From: Chelatococcus sp.
GTDB lineage: Bacteria; Pseudomonadota; Alphaproteobacteria; Rhizobiales; Beijerinckiaceae
Length of the DNA stretch: 64,000 nt
Assembly (NCBI GenBank): GCA_003248805.1
Contig: QFQY01000014.1
Coordinates: 62,001 to 126,000 of the forward strand
Direction of reading: 5' to 3'
The translations under genes were made by a program, and so were the position numbers. The notes beneath the pieces are model-generated. The model ran no database searches. It saw only the letters and a program-made list of their open reading frames with translations, and was not told the origin of the DNA. Below, one piece after another: positions 53,137 through 61,799 of this stretch. How positions within the stretch are numbered: position 1 is the first letter of the stretch; every line of letters starts with the position of its first letter.

Positions 53137-54081
53137 ATGTTCGGATTGAAGACAATGCTCATGGCGGCCGCCGCGCTCGTCGCGCTCGGCCAGGCCGCAA
53201 ACGCCTTCGAGGTCGGCATCATCGGCTTCCAGTTCTCGTCGGAGACGCATGCGCGCGTCGCCAACGCCGCTGCCGCCGCCGCGAAGGCCAAGGGCTGGAA
53301 CGTCACGCTGCTGAACTCCGAGGGCGCGCTCCCCAAGCACGCCGAGCAGTTCGACGCGCTGATCGCCAAGAAGGTCGACGCGATCATCGTCGCCATGGGC
53401 AAGCCGGTCGAGGCCGATGCCCAGTTCCAGGCTGCCAAGGCCGCCAAGATTCCGGTCGTCACCGTGCAGTCGGGCTCCAGCCCGCACGCGCTCTTCGACA
53501 TCCAGACCAACGAATACAAGGTCGGCGCCGAGGCCGCGCTCTACCTGCTCGGCCAGCTCGGCTACCAGGGCAACATCGTCTCGGCCCGCTTCGACCTGAA
53601 CGTCGCCTCGCGCATCCGCGGCAAGATCCTCGACGTGGTGCTCTCCGAGAACCAGGCCGTGAAGGAACTCGGCAAGTTCTCGATGGCCCGCACCCAGAGC
53701 TGGCGCGACGACGTGCGCGCCGGCATGCAGGCGCTGCTGCTCCAGAACCAGGGCAAGATCAACGGCATCTGGGCCTCCTTCGACGGGCAGGCCTACATCA
53801 TCGACGACCTGCTGCAGTCGCAGGGCGTCAAGAAGGGCCAGATCCCGCTCGTCTCCGTCGATGGCGGCAAGGAGACCTATGAGCGCATCGCCGATCCGGC
53901 CTCGACGCTGATGGCGACGGTCTCGATTCCCTTCGAGGAGATGGGCAAGCAGGCCGTCGACGCGATCCAGGCGATCGTCGTCGACAAGAAGCCGAAGGAG
54001 ACGGTCGCGGCCGGCCCCTATCTCTTCACGGACGCGGTGCTGGTCGACAAGACCAACGTCCAGCAGTTCCTGAAGAAGTGA
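53137..54081 (+). CDS. Ribose-type ABC importer sugar-binding protein
   Basis: Periplasmic protein of 314 residues (peripla_BP_4 type): signal peptide MFGLKTMLMAAAALVALGQAANA, then the binding fold. ATG at 53137 has AGGGG nine bases upstream; the nearer ATG at 53128 overlaps that site. Conserved stretches are AEQFDALIAKKVDAIIVA and IPLVSVDGGKETY. The ligand should be the operon's sugar or nucleoside. Confidence 0.9.
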   Translation: MFGLKTMLMAAAALVALGQAANAFEVGIIGFQFSSETHARVANAAAAAAKAKGWNVTLLNSEGALPKHAEQFDALIAKKVDAIIVAMGKPVEADAQFQAAKAAKIPVVTVQSGSSPHALFDIQTNEYKVGAEAALYLLGQLGYQGNIVSARFDLNVASRIRGKILDVVLSENQAVKELGKFSMARTQSWRDDVRAGMQALLLQNQGKINGIWASFDGQAYIIDDLLQSQGVKKGQIPLVSVDGGKETYERIADPASTLMATVSIPFEEMGKQAVDAIQAIVVDKKPKETVAAGPYLFTDAVLVDKTNVQQFLKK

Positions 54082-54099
54082 GGGCGCACGCTCTCTCCG

Positions 54100-54192
54100 C
54101 GTCATGGTCGGGCTTGTCCCGACCGTCCACGTCTTCGCTGGTCGAAGGCCGTGTTCAAGACGTGGATGCTCGCCGCGAGGGCGGGCATGACG
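54100..54192. repeat. Palindromic repeat between sugar-binding protein and ATPase genes
   Basis: CGTCATG at 54100-54106 pairs with CATGACG at 54186-54192, GGTCGGG pairs with CCCGACC nearby, and TCCACGTCTT pairs with AAGACGTGGA further in. The layout matches the element at 27958-28044, which also follows a binding-protein gene. A stabilising hairpin downstream of an abundant mRNA segment is the usual reading. Confidence 0.6.
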
Positions 54193-54232
54193 CCGGCGTC
54201 AGCCATTCGGACTCATCACGCGCGTTGAAGCC

Positions 54233-55006
54233 ATGACCGGGACAACCAGCCCCACACCCCTCCTCTCGCTTCGCGGCATCGGCAAGAGCTACGGCCCCGT
54301 GGTCGCGGTACGCGAGGTCGATCTCGACATCTATCCTGGCGAGGTCGTCGCGCTTTGCGGCGACAACGGCGCCGGCAAGTCGAGCCTGATCAAGGTGATC
54401 TCCGGTGCCGAGGAGGCGACTTCGGGCACGATGAGCCTGCGTGGCAAGCCCGTCACCTTTTCCTCGCCGCATGACGCGCTCGAACAGGGCGTGGCGACGA
54501 TCTACCAGGACCTCGCGCTGGCACCGCGTCTCTCCATCGCCCAGAACGTGTTCATGGGCTCGGAGCTGACGAAGCCGGTGCTGCTGCCCTTCCTGCGGCT
54601 GCTCGACAAGAAGAAGATGATCGCGGAGTCGCAGCGCTATCTCGCGCAGCTCTCCGCCGCCGTCACCGACATGACGCGGCCCGTGGAGCGGCTCTCCGGC
54701 GGCCAGCGCCAGGCGGTGGCGATCTCGCGCGCGCTGCGCTGGAACGCCGAGATCATCATCATGGACGAGCCGACCGCGGCGCTCGGCGTCAAGGAGAGCG
54801 CGCTCGTCCTCGATCTCATCCGCAAGCTGAAGGCGGACGGGCGCACCGTCATTCTGATCAGCCACAACATGCGCGACGTGGTGGCGCTCGCCGACCGCGT
54901 CGTGATCATGGGGGCGGGGCGCAAATATGTGGATCGCCCGCTCGGGGACCTGACCGCCGACGACATCACGCATCTCATCATGGCCGGTAACGCCAGGGCG
55001 GCCTGA
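54233..55006 (+). CDS. Ribose-type ABC importer ATPase, single-domain
   Basis: ATPase of 257 residues: Walker A GDNGAGKSS near 42, signature LSGGQRQA, Walker B IIIMDEPTAALG. Most ribose-type importers have a double-domain RbsA; this one is a single domain, as in the FrcA (fructose) type. It completes the ABC importer with the two preceding genes. The ATG at 54233 lies just after the palindromic repeat. Confidence 0.92.
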   Translation: MTGTTSPTPLLSLRGIGKSYGPVVAVREVDLDIYPGEVVALCGDNGAGKSSLIKVISGAEEATSGTMSLRGKPVTFSSPHDALEQGVATIYQDLALAPRLSIAQNVFMGSELTKPVLLPFLRLLDKKKMIAESQRYLAQLSAAVTDMTRPVERLSGGQRQAVAISRALRWNAEIIIMDEPTAALGVKESALVLDLIRKLKADGRTVILISHNMRDVVALADRVVIMGAGRKYVDRPLGDLTADDITHLIMAGNARAA

Positions 55007-55008
55007 GG

Positions 55009-55935
55009 ATGCGCGAGGCGATCGTCATCGACACCGATCCGGGGCAGGACGATGCCGTCGCCCTGCTGCTGGCCTTCGCCAGCCCCGATGCGCTCGACCT
55101 GCGCGCCATCACCACGGTCGCGGGGAATGTGCCGGTCGCGCAGACCACGGCGAACGCGCTGCGCATCCGCGATCTCGCCGGGTCGATGGTTCCCGTCCAT
55201 CGCGGCGCGGAGGGGCCGCTGGTCTTCGCGCTCGAGACCGCTGAATTCGTCTGCGGGCCGGACGGCCTCGCCGGGGCCGACCTGCCGTCGCCCTCGGGCG
55301 AGCCGGAAGCCGGTCATGCCGTCGAGGCGATCATCGCGCTATGCCGCGCGGCGCCCGATGACGGAATCACGCTCTGTCCGCTCGGACCGCTGACCAATCT
55401 CGCGCTCGCCTTCCGCCTCGCGCCCGACATCCTGCCGAAAGTCCGGCGCATCGTCCTGATGGGAGGGGCCATCGGGCTCGGCAACATCACGCCCGCGGCG
55501 GAATTCAACATCCATGTCGATCCGCATGCGGCGGCGGTGGTGTTCGGCGCAGGCAGGCCGATCGTGATGTTCGGGCTCGGCGTCACGCTGCAGGCCATCG
55601 TCGCTCATGACCAGATCGCCCGCATCGGCGCGCTCGGCAGCGCGACGGGCCGGGCCGTGCACGGCATGCTGACGCGCCCCCGGCCCGGCGGGCTCGGCAC
55701 GGCCGGGCACCCGATGCACGACCCCTGCGTCATCGCCTTCCTGCTCTGGCCCGAGCTGTTCGAGGGGCGCGACTGCTTCGTCGAGGTCGAGACCGGCCCC
55801 GGTCCGTTGCGCGGTCGCACCACCATCGACTGGAATGGGAGGCTGAAGCGCGAGCCGAACGCGCACGTCGTCGCCGGGGTGAAGGCGCACGACCTCTTCG
55901 AGCGCGTCGTCGAGCGCCTGTCGACATTGCCCTGA
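55009..55935 (+). CDS. Inosine/uridine-preferring nucleoside hydrolase family protein
   Basis: Protein of 308 residues with the nucleoside-hydrolase hallmark DTDPGQDDA at 8-16, which binds calcium and ribose. Family segments ITTVAGNVPV, LGPLTNLALAF, MGGAIGLGN, EFNIHVDPHAA and HPMHDPCVIAF follow. It cleaves the N-glycosidic bond of nucleosides to base and ribose. Its presence in a sugar importer-kinase operon suggests that the imported compound is a nucleoside or N-glycoside. The stop at 55933-55935 lies in a 14-bp tandem repeat. Confidence 0.93.
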   Translation: MREAIVIDTDPGQDDAVALLLAFASPDALDLRAITTVAGNVPVAQTTANALRIRDLAGSMVPVHRGAEGPLVFALETAEFVCGPDGLAGADLPSPSGEPEAGHAVEAIIALCRAAPDDGITLCPLGPLTNLALAFRLAPDILPKVRRIVLMGGAIGLGNITPAAEFNIHVDPHAAAVVFGAGRPIVMFGLGVTLQAIVAHDQIARIGALGSATGRAVHGMLTRPRPGGLGTAGHPMHDPCVIAFLLWPELFEGRDCFVEVETGPGPLRGRTTIDWNGRLKREPNAHVVAGVKAHDLFERVVERLSTLP

Positions 55936-55959
55936 CGACCCGGCCCTGACGACCCGGCC
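55932..55959 (+). repeat. Tandem 14-bp direct repeat at the nucleoside hydrolase stop
   Basis: CTGACGACCCGGCC occurs twice in a row (55932-55945 and 55946-55959) and a third partial CTGA follows. It has the look of a slippage duplication. The first TGA is the stop codon; the second copy separates it from the next start codon. Confidence 0.7.
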
Positions 55960-55962
55960 CTG

Positions 55963-56496
55963 ATGGAGACAAGCATGCCCCATTTCGTCGATGCGCTTCA
56001 GCAGGAAGCGGCCGAAGCCATCGCCCATATGCGGGAGGCGGCCGTCGCGGCACGGCGCATCCATGCCCGGGCCGAGCTGATGCGCCACATGCTGACCACG
56101 GCCCGCAAGGTCAAGGACGAGCCGAAGGCCGAAGCGGTCGAGACCGTCGTGCGCGAATGGATGGATGCGTGGAATCTCGGTCGCACGGACTGGCCCCATA
56201 TCGCCCGCGAGATGGAGGTCTTCACCGAGGCCTTCCACGACTATGCAAACGATCCGAGCGACGCGAACGATGCCCGCGTCGCCGGAAGCGCCGCCGCGCT
56301 CGACGCCGCGCTGGCGCGGGAAGGCACGTCCATCGCGGAGCAGATGGCGTTCCGTTCCCAATGCGCCCATGGCTGGTGGGAGCTCGTCGCGCCGGTCCCC
56401 GCCGATCTGCCGGGCCGGAAGGAGCGCCCATCCGTGCCGACGCTCGAGCCGGACAAGCCGTTCTGGGAAGCGGGCTGCGCCGACTTTTGCCGATAG
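55963..56496 (+). CDS. Hypothetical protein at the end of the nucleoside operon
   Basis: Protein of 177 residues; start at ATG 55963 or at 55975 (MPHFVDAL). It is mainly alpha-helical (EAAEAIAHMREAAVAARRIHARAELMRH) with an aromatic/Trp-rich middle (EWMDAWNLGRTDW) and ends FWEAGCADFCR. No family is recognised. It is on the same strand as the operon and only 27 bp after the nucleoside hydrolase, so it may be its last gene. Confidence 0.6.
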   Translation: METSMPHFVDALQQEAAEAIAHMREAAVAARRIHARAELMRHMLTTARKVKDEPKAEAVETVVREWMDAWNLGRTDWPHIAREMEVFTEAFHDYANDPSDANDARVAGSAAALDAALAREGTSIAEQMAFRSQCAHGWWELVAPVPADLPGRKERPSVPTLEPDKPFWEAGCADFCR

Positions 56497-56545
56497 GAGC
56501 GCGTGACGCCGGCCCGGGCCGGCGCCTCAGCCCGTGCGGCCGAAA

Positions 56546-57682
56546 TCAGCCATAGGCGCCGCGGGCGGCGACGGGCCAGAGCGCCTCGACATGAGCATCG
56601 GGGCCGTGCAGGCCACGCACGCAGACATACCAGTCGTGCAGGTTCACCGTCGGGTCGCAATGGCCGGGCACGAGCAGCACGCGGTCGCCGCGATGCGGCA
56701 GGCCGACGGGATCGCCGGTCAGGATGCCATGCTCGTCGGACGGCTTGGTATAGACCACGCCTTCGCGCTGATAGGGCACCGGCATGCCGGAATCGACCGA
56801 GGCCGCCTTGTGACCGGCATCGACCACGGCACGGTCCGGCACGGGCTTGCTCATCACTCCGGCGAGGACGAAGAGCGCGTGCTCGAAGCCGCGGAAGGGG
56901 GTGCCGTCGGCCTGCCGGTTCCGCGCGTAGTCGGCGTCCATGAAGATGTAGGAGCCGGCCTGGAGCTCGTTCCAGACTCCGGACGCCGTTTCCAGCTCGT
57001 AGGTCCCGGTGCCCGCCCCGCCGACGATCTCGCAGGACAGGCCGGCCTGGGCGAGGCGTTCGACCGTGTTGCGCGTGGCGAGGCCCGCCCGCTCGATCGC
57101 CTCGCGCCGCTCGTCGATGGAGCGCATGTGCTGGGCGGCGCCGTGATAGGCCTGAATCCCGGAGAAACGCAGCGTGTTGGTACGCGCGACGGCCTCGGCC
57201 AGACGGACGGCCATCTCGCCGGGAGCGACGCCGCAGCGCCGGCTGCCGATGTCGATCTCGACGAGGACATTCAGCACGACATCGTGGCGCGCGGCCGCCT
57301 CCGCCGCCTCGCGGACGCCGTCGGGATGGTCGACGCAGAGCCCGATGCGGGCCTGCCTGGCGAGCCGTGCCAGCCGGTCGAGCTTGGCCGCGCCGACGAC
57401 CTCGTTGGTCACCAGCACGTCGTCGACGCCCCCCTCGACCAGGATCTCGGCTTCCGCGACCTTCTGGCAGCACTGGCCGACCGCGCCATGGGCGATCTGG
57501 CGCAGGGCGATCTCGGGGCTCTTATGGGTCTTGGCGTGGGGTCTCAGCCTGATGCCGTGCGCCTGGGTGAAGGCCGCCATGGCGACGAGATTGCGTTCGA
57601 AGGCGTCGAGATCCAGCACCAGGGCGGGCGTGTCGATCTCGGCGAGGCTTTGGCCGGGCTGGGCCGGCGGAGACAGGGGCAT
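56546..57682 (-). CDS. D-threonine aldolase / DSD1-like PLP enzyme (alanine-racemase fold)
   Basis: Protein of 378 residues with an alanine racemase-type TIM barrel and beta domain. The PLP lysine is K51 in RPHAKTHK. Near the C-terminus the metal-binding H-x-D lies in VPGHCDPT, as in D-threonine aldolase and 3-hydroxy-D-aspartate aldolase or dehydratase. These enzymes cleave D-beta-hydroxy amino acids to glycine and an aldehyde. It is convergent with the hypothetical operon-end gene, so it probably stands alone. Confidence 0.88.
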   Translation of the reverse strand: MPLSPPAQPGQSLAEIDTPALVLDLDAFERNLVAMAAFTQAHGIRLRPHAKTHKSPEIALRQIAHGAVGQCCQKVAEAEILVEGGVDDVLVTNEVVGAAKLDRLARLARQARIGLCVDHPDGVREAAEAAARHDVVLNVLVEIDIGSRRCGVAPGEMAVRLAEAVARTNTLRFSGIQAYHGAAQHMRSIDERREAIERAGLATRNTVERLAQAGLSCEIVGGAGTGTYELETASGVWNELQAGSYIFMDADYARNRQADGTPFRGFEHALFVLAGVMSKPVPDRAVVDAGHKAASVDSGMPVPYQREGVVYTKPSDEHGILTGDPVGLPHRGDRVLLVPGHCDPTVNLHDWYVCVRGLHGPDAHVEALWPVAARGAYG

Positions 57683-57840
57683 GGGGTGTCGCGAACTCCG
57701 ACTCGGTGGCTCTCAGAGGATGACAGCTTCGTGTCGGGAGCAAGACCCGGCGTGCGCATCGGGTCAAGCGCGAGGCCGTCATGCGGCTCGGGACCATGCG
57801 CCGGTAGCGCGGCGCGCCGAGCCGTGATAGGCCGCGCCGC

Positions 57841-59661
57841 ATGAGGATCGGCCGCGTCACCGACGACACCTTCGCGCTTTTCGCCCGTGTCTGGCGCGAG
57901 CAGGTCAGGGCCTATCTGCCGCAGATGGCGCTGATCCTCGGCCTCGTCGTCATCATCGCCGCGACGACGAGCTTCTACCCGCTGCTGATCAAGGCCGCCT
58001 TCGACGCCTTCGCCGATCCGCTGACGGCCGAGTCGACGGGCTTCGTGCGCCGGATGGAGCGGCTGGTCTCCAAGTCGATCGGCATCGAGATCGGCGTCAT
58101 CAACGCGGTCGCGACCGTCGTCGTCATTGTCACCGCGATCAAGGGCTTCTCGCTGCTGGCCCAGACGGTGATGACCAACAACGTCGTCAGCCGCATCGAG
58201 GCCGACATGCAGACGGCGCTCTACGCGCATCTGATCGACGCCGACCTCGCCCAGCTCCAGCAGGAGAGCCCGGCCTCGCTGACGCAGCGCTTCACCACGG
58301 ACTTCACCTTCGTGAAGGAGGCGCTGACCCGCATCGTCAATCTCGCCGTCCGCGACGTGCTGACCGCCGTGGCGCTGCTCGGCGCCATGCTCTGGATCGA
58401 TTGGCAGATGACGCTGATCGTGATGCTGATCGCGCCCGTCGTGGCCCATCCGATCGGCCGCATCGGCCGCAAGCTGCGCCGCATGGCGAATTCGCAGCAG
58501 GAGCAGACGGGCATCATGGCCGGGCTGGTGAGCGAGAGCCTCCAGGGCGCGCGCGTCGCCAAGACCGACTCGCTCGAGCCCTATCTGAAATCGCGCGCGG
58601 CCGCCGCTTTCGAGACGATCCGGGCGCTGAAGATGAAATCCGCCAATGCGCGCGGCAGGCTCGACCCGCTGCTCGAGGTCGGCGGTGGGCTCGCGGTCGC
58701 GGGCGTGCTGGCGGCCATCGGCGTGCGGATCACCTCGGGCGGCTCGACCGTCGGCGATTTCACCGGCTATGTCTCGGCCCTGCTGCTGGCGGCCCAGCCG
58801 ATGCGCTCGCTCGGCAACCTCAACGCCATCGTCCAGGAGGCCGGCGCCTCCCTGAAGCGCTACTACGCGCTGCTCGACGAGAAGCCGCTCGTCACCGACC
58901 GTCCCGATGCCGGGCCGCTCGTGGTGACCGCGGGCGAGGTCGCGTTCCGCCAGCTGCGCTTCCGCTACCGCGACGATGCCCGTGCGCTCGAAGGCATCGA
59001 CCTCGTGGCGAAGGGCGGCAAGACGACCGCGCTGGTCGGCCGCTCGGGCTCCGGCAAGTCGACCCTGCTGGCGCTCGTGCCGCGTCTCTACGACCCCACG
59101 GAGGGACGCATCGAGATCGACGGGCAGGACCTGCGCGACGTCACGCTGGAGAGCCTGCGCCGACAGATCGGCGTGGTCAGCCAGGATATCGTGTTGTTCG
59201 ACGATACGGTGCGGGCCAACATCGCCTTCGGCCGGCCCGGCGCCAGCGATGCGGAGATCGCCGCCGCCGCCGAGGCGGCTGCCGCCCATGACTTCATCAT
59301 GGCGATGCCGGAAGCCTACGAGACCCGCGTCGGCGAACGCGGCTCGCGCCTTTCGGGTGGCGAGCGCCAGCGCATCGCCATCGCCCGCGCCATCCTCAAG
59401 GACGCGCCGATCCTCCTGCTCGACGAAGCCACAAGCGCGCTCGATGCCGAATCCGAGCGGCTGGTGCAGCAGGCGCTGGCGCGGCTGATGGAGAACCGCA
59501 CCACGCTCGTCATCGCCCACCGGCTCTCGACGATCCGCGAGGCCGACCTGATCGCTGTCATGGACGAGGGCCGCGTGGTCGAGACCGGCAGCCATGACGA
59601 GCTGCTGGCGCGCGAGGGGGCCTATGCCCGCCTGCATCGCCTCCAGTTCGTGGAGAGCTGA
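57841..59661 (+). CDS. ABC exporter with fused permease and ATPase (MsbA-like half-transporter)
   Basis: Protein of 606 residues: an N-terminal membrane domain of six helices (about 20-330) and a C-terminal ATPase domain with Walker A GRSGSGKST, Q-loop VSQDIVLFDD, signature LSGGERQR and Walker B LLLLDEATSALD. It works as a dimer and exports a lipid, drug or lipopolysaccharide precursor; the substrate is unknown. It starts at ATG 57841 after a 158-bp spacer from the divergent aldolase-like gene. Confidence 0.93.
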   Translation: MRIGRVTDDTFALFARVWREQVRAYLPQMALILGLVVIIAATTSFYPLLIKAAFDAFADPLTAESTGFVRRMERLVSKSIGIEIGVINAVATVVVIVTAIKGFSLLAQTVMTNNVVSRIEADMQTALYAHLIDADLAQLQQESPASLTQRFTTDFTFVKEALTRIVNLAVRDVLTAVALLGAMLWIDWQMTLIVMLIAPVVAHPIGRIGRKLRRMANSQQEQTGIMAGLVSESLQGARVAKTDSLEPYLKSRAAAAFETIRALKMKSANARGRLDPLLEVGGGLAVAGVLAAIGVRITSGGSTVGDFTGYVSALLLAAQPMRSLGNLNAIVQEAGASLKRYYALLDEKPLVTDRPDAGPLVVTAGEVAFRQLRFRYRDDARALEGIDLVAKGGKTTALVGRSGSGKSTLLALVPRLYDPTEGRIEIDGQDLRDVTLESLRRQIGVVSQDIVLFDDTVRANIAFGRPGASDAEIAAAAEAAAAHDFIMAMPEAYETRVGERGSRLSGGERQRIAIARAILKDAPILLLDEATSALDAESERLVQQALARLMENRTTLVIAHRLSTIREADLIAVMDEGRVVETGSHDELLAREGAYARLHRLQFVES

Positions 59662-59704
59662 GCTTCCGCCGGCAGGGTGAGCGCCGGCGTTGTCCGGACG
59701 GGCC

Positions 59705-60751
59705 CTAAGGCCGCCAGCCGGTCTCCTCGACGGGCGCGGCGGTCTCCGCCGCTTCGTCCCGGCGGGCCTCCTCGACGACCGCGAACAGAGCCCGCAGCGC
59801 CTCCTCGACGCCCTGGCCCGAGGCCGAGGACAGCACGATCGGCGTGCGCTTTGCGGCGCGCTTCAGCCGCGCCACCTGCTCCTTGAGAAGCTCCGGCGAC
59901 AGTGCGTCGGCCTTGGAGAGCGCGACGATCTCGGGCTTGTCGGCGAGACCCTCGCCATAGGCCTCGAGCTCGGCGCGAACCGTCTTGTAGGCCTTCCCCG
60001 CATGCTCGCTCGTGCCCTCGACGAGGTGCAGCAGCACGCGGCAGCGCTCGACATGGCCGAGGAAGCGGTCGCCGAGCCCGACGCCCTCATGCGCGCCCTC
60101 GATCAGGCCGGGAATGTCGGCGAGCACCATCTCGCGCCCGTCGACACGCACCACGCCAAGGCCGGGATGCAGGGTTGTGAAGGGGTAGTCAGCGATCTTC
60201 GGCTTGGCCGCCGTCACCGTGGCGAGGAAGGTCGACTTGCCGGCGTTCGGCAGGCCGACGAGCCCGGCATCGGCGATCAGCTTGAGCCGCAGCCAGACCC
60301 AGCGCTCCTCGCCCGGCAGGCCGGGATTGGCGTGGCGCGGCGCCTGGTTGGTCGCGGTCTTGAAATAGGCGTTGCCGAAGCCGCCATTGCCGCCCTTGCA
60401 GAGCACGAAGCGCTGGCCTGGCTCGGTCAGGTCGGCGATCGGCGTCTCGCCATCCTCGTCGAGGATCTCGGTGCCCGGCGGGACCTTGAGGATCACCGGC
60501 GGCGAATTGGCGCCGTGCCGGTCCTTGCCCATGCCGTGCTCGCCGGTCCGGGCCTTGAAATGCTGCTGGTAGCGGAAGTCGATCAGCGTGTTCAGCCCCT
60601 GCACGCATTCGACGACGACGTCGCCGCCGCGCCCGCCGTCCCCACCATTGGGACCGCCGAACTCGATGAATTTTTCGCGCCGGAAGGAGACGCAGCCGGC
60701 ACCGCCGTCTCCCGCCTTGACATAGATCTTGGCCTGATCGAGGAATTTCAT
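59705..60751 (-). CDS. obgE: Obg/CgtA GTPase
   Basis: GTPase of 348 residues essential in ribosome assembly and stress control. The glycine-rich Obg domain (about 1-160, GGDGGRGGDVVV) precedes the G domain with G1 GLPNAGKST and G3 DIPGLIEG; the G4 position reads LSKAD. The C-terminus is short, as usual for alphaproteobacterial forms without the OCT extension. In many genomes obg lies next to rplU-rpmA and proB; neither is visible here. Confidence 0.97.
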   Translation of the reverse strand: MKFLDQAKIYVKAGDGGAGCVSFRREKFIEFGGPNGGDGGRGGDVVVECVQGLNTLIDFRYQQHFKARTGEHGMGKDRHGANSPPVILKVPPGTEILDEDGETPIADLTEPGQRFVLCKGGNGGFGNAYFKTATNQAPRHANPGLPGEERWVWLRLKLIADAGLVGLPNAGKSTFLATVTAAKPKIADYPFTTLHPGLGVVRVDGREMVLADIPGLIEGAHEGVGLGDRFLGHVERCRVLLHLVEGTSEHAGKAYKTVRAELEAYGEGLADKPEIVALSKADALSPELLKEQVARLKRAAKRTPIVLSSASGQGVEEALRALFAVVEEARRDEAAETAAPVEETGWRP

Positions 60752-60827
60752 GGGGCTTTAGTAGTGAGGGCGGCGGGAAAGGGCAATGTGCTGCTGCTCT
60801 GCTTCTTGCGCGCGGGAGACGGGAGGC

Positions 60828-61694
60828 TCACGCCGCGAGTCTCGGCGCCGCCATCTCCTCGCGCAGCGCGTCGGCGAAGCGGCGGGCGGCATGGCCGGGC
60901 TGCGGCCCCATGATGAGCCCGACCGAGAGCTCGGAAAGGGGCGGCAAGCCCTCATCGGCCCCCAGCCGCCGCAGGCCCGGAGGAACGGCGCTCTCGGTGA
61001 TGGCGGTGACGCAGAGCCCGGCCTCGACCGCGGAGAGCAGGCCCGAGGTGTGCGAGCAGGAGAAGACGAGCCTGTGCGGCTTCCCCGCCCTGGCGAGCGC
61101 CGCGAGGATGCCGGGCCGGGCGCGGCAGCCCTCGGAGAACAGGCCGAGCGGCAGCATCTCCTGCGATTCGGGGCGGTGGCCGCGTGCCGCGACCCAGACC
61201 AGCGGCTCGCGCCGCAGCACCTCTCCGACGGGGCGGTTCGGATCCTGCGTGATGACGCCGAGATCGAAGTCGCCGGCGGCCAGCGCGGGCTCGATGCGCT
61301 TCGACAGGTCGCAGCGCAGCTCCAGCTCGACGCGGGGATGCTCGGCCGCGAAGCGCGCGATCAGCGGGCGCAGATAGGCGTCGACATAGTCGTCTGGGAT
61401 GCCGATCCTCAGGCGCCCCTCCGCCTGGTCGCCGCCGAGATCGGCGAAGGCCTCGCGTTCGATCGCGAGCAGGCGGCGGGCATGGGCGATCAGCCTTTCT
61501 CCGGCGTCGGTCGGCACCACGCCGCGGCGCGAGCGCTCCAGCAGCCGCTGGCCGACCAGCGACTCGAGGTCCTGGATGCGCACCGAGATCGCGGACTGGG
61601 TGCGGCCGAGCCTTTCGCCGGCCGCCGTGAAGCCGCCCGCCTCGGCGACCGCCACCAGCATGTCGAGCGCCGCGAGATCGAAATGGCCGGTCAT
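60828..61694 (-). CDS. LysR-family regulator, divergent from a DMT exporter
   Basis: LysR-type regulator of 288 residues. The winged helix-turn-helix (LDMLVAVAEAGGFTAAGERLGRTQSAISVRIQDLE) lies near residues 8-43, and the effector-binding domain follows. It is divergent from an EamA-family exporter gene across 105 bp, the typical arrangement of a LysR regulator with its target. The inducer is unknown. Confidence 0.92.
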   Translation of the reverse strand: MTGHFDLAALDMLVAVAEAGGFTAAGERLGRTQSAISVRIQDLESLVGQRLLERSRRGVVPTDAGERLIAHARRLLAIEREAFADLGGDQAEGRLRIGIPDDYVDAYLRPLIARFAAEHPRVELELRCDLSKRIEPALAAGDFDLGVITQDPNRPVGEVLRREPLVWVAARGHRPESQEMLPLGLFSEGCRARPGILAALARAGKPHRLVFSCSHTSGLLSAVEAGLCVTAITESAVPPGLRRLGADEGLPPLSELSVGLIMGPQPGHAARRFADALREEMAAPRLAA

Positions 61695-61799
61695 GGCAGA
61701 GGTCTCCGATCGGTTTTGGGAATGCTTGGATCAGAATAATGCGTTTTTCCGATTGAAGGAAGTTGGCTATAGCGGCGGCAATTGCACAGGACTTCCTCA

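Noticed and set aside
57544..59637. 697-codon minus-strand frame opposite the ABC exporter
   Set aside because: Antisense shadow of the ABC exporter, running on into a shifted frame of the D-threonine-aldolase-like gene; no domain is recognisable and composition is His/Arg/Gln-rich.
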